Origin: Halobiforma lacisalsi AJ5
GTDB lineage: Archaea > Halobacteriota > Halobacteria > Halobacteriales > Natrialbaceae
Length of the DNA: 64,000 nt
Assembly (NCBI RefSeq): GCF_000226975.2
Contig: NZ_CP019286.1
Coordinates: forward strand, 152,197 to 216,196
Direction of reading: 5' to 3'
The notes under the pieces were generated by a model. It saw nothing but the letters and a program-made list of their open reading frames with translations, was not told the DNA's origin and did not search any database. Shown here one piece after another: positions 60,160-64,000 of this stretch (positions are counted from its first letter, which is position 1; the number at the start of each line of letters is the position of its first letter). Made by a program: the position numbers and the translations under genes.

Positions 60160-61467
60160 ATGAGTCGATCGGATGCCGAGCAGGATGGTAAGACCGACGC
60201 TGAGCGGGTACCATCATTCGATGGTGTCCGATGGACCTCGTACTCGCTTGAGGACTTCAAGGACCTGTACTGGGACGAGATTGCCCCCTGCCTCGAAGCA
60301 GAGGGTATCGATCCGAGAAGCGAGAAGCCGACCTACCAGTGGTTTCGGGATCACGATGCGCGGTCATTCCTCGCGGCTCTTCGTCGCCATCACGATCGCT
60401 CATTCGGGGAGTTCTGGAACGAGGACCTCGATCTCGGTGATGATGAAGAGGGCTACACATGGGCAACAACGGATGATGCAACAATCGACGCCCTTGAACA
60501 GTTCCTCAACCGGCGGAAATCACGATACAGCCTTGCGACGTCGTCCGTCGACGCGCTCCGTACGCGATTGAACCTCTACGTCCGTGCTTATCGAGAGGCT
60601 AACGGGACAGATGACCTCCTTACACCGATTCAACGAGATCAAGAGAATCCAGACTACGAAGCCGTTGACGCGTGCTATGCAGCATTCGACTGGTTGAATG
60701 AGGGAACTAAACGCGAATACAGCGCCCAGACTCTCCAGCGTGTGCGGCGCGTCGTCGACGCTTGGTATCAGCATCTGGTCGGTCGACGGGTCGCCTCGAT
60801 GAACCCTGCGAGCGGCCTCTACGACGAATTCAAGTGGGAAGTCGAAGATTCACCCACTCCTTCGCTTTCAGCGAATCAGATTCGGAAACTGATGCAGGCG
60901 TCGGAGACAACGCGAGAACAACTGCTCGTGGTGGCGTTGGCTGGCTGGGGACTTCGTGCGAGTGAGGTTGCCGCACTCCATGTATCGCAGTTCCACCGTG
61001 ACGTTCCCGAAGACGACATCCCCTTCATCACGTTCGAGAGCCGCAAGAACGGGCCCGGTGAGGTGTCTCTCCTGTACGGAATGGACGTGCTCGACTCTCG
61101 AATCGACGAGCTAACCGAAGACGATACATGGACTGGATACCTGTTCCCCTCCTCTCAGGGAGAAACGCCGTACGTGACCCGAGATACAATCCGGAATTGG
61201 TTCCAAAATCTTGCCTTGAAAGCAGATCTCCCCGAGCGAATCGAGGGTGAACGACCAAGTCCACAGCTCTGTCGTCGATTCTGGTACGATACCTATACAG
61301 CAGTCCTTGAGGGCGTTCTCGAAGGTGTCGACGAAATCGCTGCAGAGCAAGGCAGTAGCGATCCTCAGGTAGTGATGCAAAATTACCTGTCTGACTCGCG
61401 TTCTCGTCGAGTTCGACGAGAGTTCATGCGAGACCAACTTAACGCAGCCTTCGGAGAGAGAACGTAA
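60160..61467 (+). CDS. Tyrosine recombinase (XerC/integrase-like)
   Basis: 435 residues from ATG 60160. An N-terminal SAM-like core-binding part is followed by the catalytic domain: AGWGLRASEVAAL (Arg I), FITFESRKNGPGEV (Lys), PSPQLCRRFWYDTY (the HxxR position, here Q-L-C-R) and SSDPQVVMQNYL (GHxx region and nucleophile Tyr). The His of the second box is replaced. Such recombinases resolve plasmid multimers or integrate elements. Its position beside the partition array suggests multimer resolution. Confidence 0.75.
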   Translation: MSRSDAEQDGKTDAERVPSFDGVRWTSYSLEDFKDLYWDEIAPCLEAEGIDPRSEKPTYQWFRDHDARSFLAALRRHHDRSFGEFWNEDLDLGDDEEGYTWATTDDATIDALEQFLNRRKSRYSLATSSVDALRTRLNLYVRAYREANGTDDLLTPIQRDQENPDYEAVDACYAAFDWLNEGTKREYSAQTLQRVRRVVDAWYQHLVGRRVASMNPASGLYDEFKWEVEDSPTPSLSANQIRKLMQASETTREQLLVVALAGWGLRASEVAALHVSQFHRDVPEDDIPFITFESRKNGPGEVSLLYGMDVLDSRIDELTEDDTWTGYLFPSSQGETPYVTRDTIRNWFQNLALKADLPERIEGERPSPQLCRRFWYDTYTAVLEGVLEGVDEIAAEQGSSDPQVVMQNYLSDSRSRRVRREFMRDQLNAAFGERT

Positions 61468-61514
61468 CATCAACCCATCTGTCAACCCATTCCAGATGTC
61501 TGTTCTCGGTGGTG

Positions 61515-61914
61515 ATTAAATCAATGAGTCACAGAGTCGCAGATTCAATGAAGTATTGACTTCTGGAAGTTATGAGTCAAAGAATCCATGATCCATAGTG
61601 TCATTTGCCACCATGGAGAGAGTCGATTCATCGACTCATAGAATCATTGAGTCACTGAATCAGTGAGTACATGAATCATTGAATAGAGGACTCAGAAACA
61701 CCAGACCCACATCACGAAATTATTGAGTCAATGAATCAGTGAAATCCTGACGTTGTGAATCAATGAATCTGTGAGTCAATGATTCAAAGACAGTTCTCGA
61801 AAAAGAGAGAATCATAACCTTCATCCCCTCAAACGCCGATATACGACGGAATCGTATTGAGAGAGATACAACTGAGTGTCTGACATGGATTTATGAGTCA
61901 TTGATTCAATGATC
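61515..61914. repeat. Partition-type array, 8-bp period (GARTCANT), upstream of parA
   Basis: Nine consecutive 8-bp units of the form GANTCANN run from 61625 to 61696, with most at consensus GARTCANT. Further short runs lie at 61725-61748, 61757-61788 and 61895-61914, the last ending 5 bp before the ParA ATG, and looser copies from 61515. The order of A/G at position 3 alternates in places. A perfect phase at 8 bp beside parA is the pattern of a ribbon-helix-helix-bound centromere/operator (parC/parS-like). Confidence 0.85.
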
Positions 61915-61919
61915 GAACT

Positions 61920-62831
61920 ATGACCGAATCACCTCGTGGATGGGGCGTCACACCATCGACTGGCATCCCTACGATCGCCTTCGGCAACCAGAAAGGCGGG
62001 ACGGGAAAGACAACCGCGACGATCAACAGTGCCGCGGCACTGGCCACTCGCAACCACGATGTTCTTGCAATCGATATGGACCCACAAGCCGACATGACGA
62101 AAGGGCTTGGACTGGGTCCGGGCGACGACAACGATCCGTCAAGCCCGAAGAACGACCTCCCCAACACACTAGTCACCGATGACGAGAATCTGCTCGACGT
62201 ACTCGTCGACAATCCGCGTACGCACGATACTAGTCTTTCAGAGATCGTGATCGAAGCCGACGAGTACGACCATCTGAACTTCGACCTGATTCCCAGTCAC
62301 AAGGACATGGGCCTTGCTCGAGATTGGATGGACGATGCGAATGCTCGTCTCTCGCTGAAATTCGCCCTTGAAGAGATGGTTGACGACGGATACAACTACG
62401 ATTTTATCGTAGTCGATTGCCCTCCCGACCTCTCAGTCCTGACGGACGCGGCCTTCATCGCGGCTCAGAACGTCTTCCTGGCTGCACAGACCCAAGCAAC
62501 ATCACGGGATGCACTTGACGACCTGTGGGACCAGCTGGAGTCCATCGAGGACAACCAGCAGATCGAGATCGCAATCGTTGGACTCCTGGCGAACATGTAC
62601 CGGGACGACGGTCAGTCAGAAAAATTCCTCAACGCATTCGACGAGTCCTTCGCGTCGATGGCGCCGATTTTCAAACTCCCGATGCGGGTTGCGATCCAGC
62701 GTGCGTGGGACAACGGACGAGATATTTTCGAATGGGAGGACGCGAACGACCAGCAAGTAGAGCGCGATATCTTCTTCGAGGTTGCAGAAACGATGGAACG
62801 GGCGTTCGACAAAACGCAGGTGGAGGTGTAA
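61920..62831 (+). CDS. parA: ParA-type partition ATPase
   Basis: 303 residues from ATG 61920. It has the deviant Walker A KGGTGKTT (25-32) with the signature Lys, AIDMDPQADMTKGLG (A' motif) and FIVVDCPPDL (Walker B). ParA forms ATP-dependent gradients on the nucleoid that move and segregate the plasmid. The partner gene follows 2 bp after its stop. The 8-bp repeats overlap its promoter region, so autorepression through the partner is likely. Confidence 0.95.
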   Translation: MTESPRGWGVTPSTGIPTIAFGNQKGGTGKTTATINSAAALATRNHDVLAIDMDPQADMTKGLGLGPGDDNDPSSPKNDLPNTLVTDDENLLDVLVDNPRTHDTSLSEIVIEADEYDHLNFDLIPSHKDMGLARDWMDDANARLSLKFALEEMVDDGYNYDFIVVDCPPDLSVLTDAAFIAAQNVFLAAQTQATSRDALDDLWDQLESIEDNQQIEIAIVGLLANMYRDDGQSEKFLNAFDESFASMAPIFKLPMRVAIQRAWDNGRDIFEWEDANDQQVERDIFFEVAETMERAFDKTQVEV

Positions 62832-62833
62832 GT

Positions 62834-63283
62834 ATGCCTCGAGGAATGGATGAGCGATTCGAGGATCCTTCAGACGAAGGGGAAGAGGACGCGGTCACAG
62901 ACGAGGAGACCACAGAGACGTCGGAGGAATCGGAAGAACAAGGTCGTAAAACTGCGGCAGCGACCGAGGATCGATCAGATCAACAGAGAACCGCATCCAC
63001 GACCGATACTGATTCGTCGACCAGTGAGGCAGGAGAGACAGATGACGAACCGCTGAACATCCGCGAAGATTGGGATTCAGCCACGATATACGTTGAACCG
63101 GAGCAAAGCGAGGACATCGAGATCACGTTCACTCGCCTGAAAAAGCAGCTCAAACGCGAGGACATCACGCTGGAGAAAAACAAGCACTTCTACCGCGGTG
63201 TTTTCGAGGTAGCGTTCGGCGAGCACCAGGAAGAAACGAAGGAGAAGATTCGCGAACTCGCCAAGGAAGACGTCGATCAGTGA
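62834..63283 (+). CDS. ParA partner, centromere-binding protein candidate
   Basis: 149 residues from ATG 62834. The first ~75 residues are acidic and disordered (DEETTETSEESEEQGRKTAA). The last ~75 (DSATIYVEPEQSEDIEITFT, LKREDITLEKNKHFYRGVFE) have the strand-helix-helix order of ribbon-helix-helix proteins, which bind short tandem repeats such as the 8-bp array. It takes the place of ParB in this locus. Three more 8-bp units begin right at its stop codon (63282-63305). Confidence 0.75.
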   Translation: MPRGMDERFEDPSDEGEEDAVTDEETTETSEESEEQGRKTAAATEDRSDQQRTASTTDTDSSTSEAGETDDEPLNIREDWDSATIYVEPEQSEDIEITFTRLKKQLKREDITLEKNKHFYRGVFEVAFGEHQEETKEKIRELAKEDVDQ

Positions 63284-63305
63284 ATCAGTGATTCATTGAA
63301 TCTGG
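63282..63305. repeat. Three 8-bp partition units after the par operon
   Basis: GAATCAGT, GATTCATT and GAATCTGG follow in phase, starting within the stop codon of the ParA-partner gene. The array therefore flanks the operon on both sides. Confidence 0.8.
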
Positions 63306-63504
63306 AATGATATGAGGGTGGCCCGGCATCGAACGAGGATCTCAGAATCGGCCCTCTCCTGTTCTTTTGAAGGCCAAAATAAATCGTCATTCACTATACT
63401 ATCGAGTCGTTGGTGGAAAAGGTCAGACCGACCCCCTATCGATGATCCGTCCTGAAAAGAGACCCTTAGCAAAGTCTGTGTAGCCGCAAGTTGCAGTAGT
63501 CTGT

Positions 63505-63589
63505 ATGCCCTACTGCCCGAATTGCGGAGACCAAGTCAAAGACATTCATCACTACTGTGGGTCATGTGGTCAGGCGCTTTCAGATATTG
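63505..63589 (+). pseudogene. 5' part of the split zinc-ribbon gene
   Basis: Starts at ATG 63505 with MPYCPNCGDQVKDIHHYCGS and then CGQALSDI, a classical CxxC...CxxC zinc-ribbon N-terminus, and meets IS66 copy C at 63590. The last eight bases (63582-63589, agatattg) are the target duplication shared, inverted, with 56846-56853. The 3' part is at 56433-56853. Confidence 0.88.
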
Positions 63590-64000
63590 GTACGTGTTTA
63601 CCCCGAAGTCTCAACAGCCGGTTCAGTGTGAGCCCGTGATATCATCTCATTGTTGTTGACGACTCGGCGAAGTTCTTCGTAGGGATTGCGTCCCTGCTGG
63701 CGCCATGTCGCCAGCAGGGACAAGATCGTCTCGTGAACGAACATACCTCGATCGTTACGGAGTGTCCCGATGATTTTCCGGAGAACGACTGGTTCACGAA
63801 GTGCGTTCTCAGCTGCGTTGTTCGTCGGGGAGACCGCTGGCTCACCGACGAAGGTGAGCCAGTGGTCGATCCCTCCTTCGATTTTCCCGAGTAGTGTTGC
63901 CACTGGTTCGTCGGTTACTGACCGCCCCCACGAGCGATCTAAGCCCGTTCTGGCATGAGCGGTGCATCTGTGCTCTCTCACGAAGACTCGGGGTCGGTCT
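63590..64000 (-). mobile_element. IS66-family element, copy C, cut by window edge
   Basis: The first 411 bp are nearly identical to copy A and in the same orientation. Two one-base expansions of homopolymers relative to copies A and B (CCCCC at 63925-63929; GGGG at 63990-63993) break the transposase frame. The readable part encodes the C-terminal third of the transposase (NNAAENALREPVVLRK region). The two extra bases near the end of the sequence could be real decay or sequence error. Confidence 0.88.

Noticed and set aside
61625..61788. Short tandem repeats as a microsatellite or CRISPR
   Set aside because: The in-phase 8-bp units with a conserved core (GANTCA) flank parA and its partner on both sides. 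A partition site fits better.

Overview
The window reads as part of a haloarchaeal (class Halobacteria) megaplasmid or large plasmid. The proteins are strongly acidic, the coding DNA is mostly GC-rich, starts are mostly ATG or GTG with 4-8 bp stop/start overlaps, and archaeal information-processing proteins are present: an Orc1/Cdc6 initiator, two TFB (TFIIB) loci, a PriS/PriL-like primase pair, an RPA-like protein and a B-family polymerase remnant. No rRNA, tRNA or CRISPR array was seen.

Layout. 1-5171: an IS4-family (ISH8-type) element truncated by the window edge has inserted at the 3' end of a large GHKL-ATPase/nuclease-like gene. 5340-18704: a long co-directional operon resembling an archaeal conjugation or type IV secretion locus (membrane proteins, VirB4-like ATPase, VirD4-like coupling ATPase with a C-terminal nuclease-like domain, PriS-like and PriL-like proteins). 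It is broken by an IS66-family element (copy A) that truncates a gene on each side. 18705-24706: small accessory genes (nuclease-like, zinc-finger, HTH + PIN pair, phiH1-type repressor with a candidate operator, RPA-like protein) with several strong inverted repeats and a candidate three-way junction. 24707-31213: AT-richer accessory DNA (HEPN-like, membrane, small zinc ribbon, SWIM, HTH + partner split by the second IS4 copy). 31214-50702: defence/accessory island: a decayed TFB locus, a QueC-like/Qat-like cluster with a coiled-coil PD-(D/E)XK nuclease, intact TFB plus zinc-ribbon partner, a 1391-residue STAND NTPase, an IS5-like element, a metallo-beta-lactamase/AAA pair, and an antitoxin-like HTH gene with a dead nucleotidyltransferase partner.

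50703-64000 is the maintenance core: Orc1/Cdc6 flanked by iterons (51240-53017), a decayed DNA polymerase B tail, primase-like and helicase-like genes, then a segment between IS66 copies B and C carrying an integrase, an 8-bp-period array, ParA and its partner. The 8-bp target duplications show that the B-C segment is inverted relative to its ancestral orientation, and this splits a zinc-ribbon gene whose two halves now lie 6.7 kb apart.

A plasmid-wide signal not explained by any single gene is an inverted repeat, TTAACCAAC-(21-24 bp)-GTTGGTTAA. It occurs five times, always intergenic, near the conjugation operon, accessory genes and the replication origin. It looks like the site of one plasmid-encoded DNA-binding protein.
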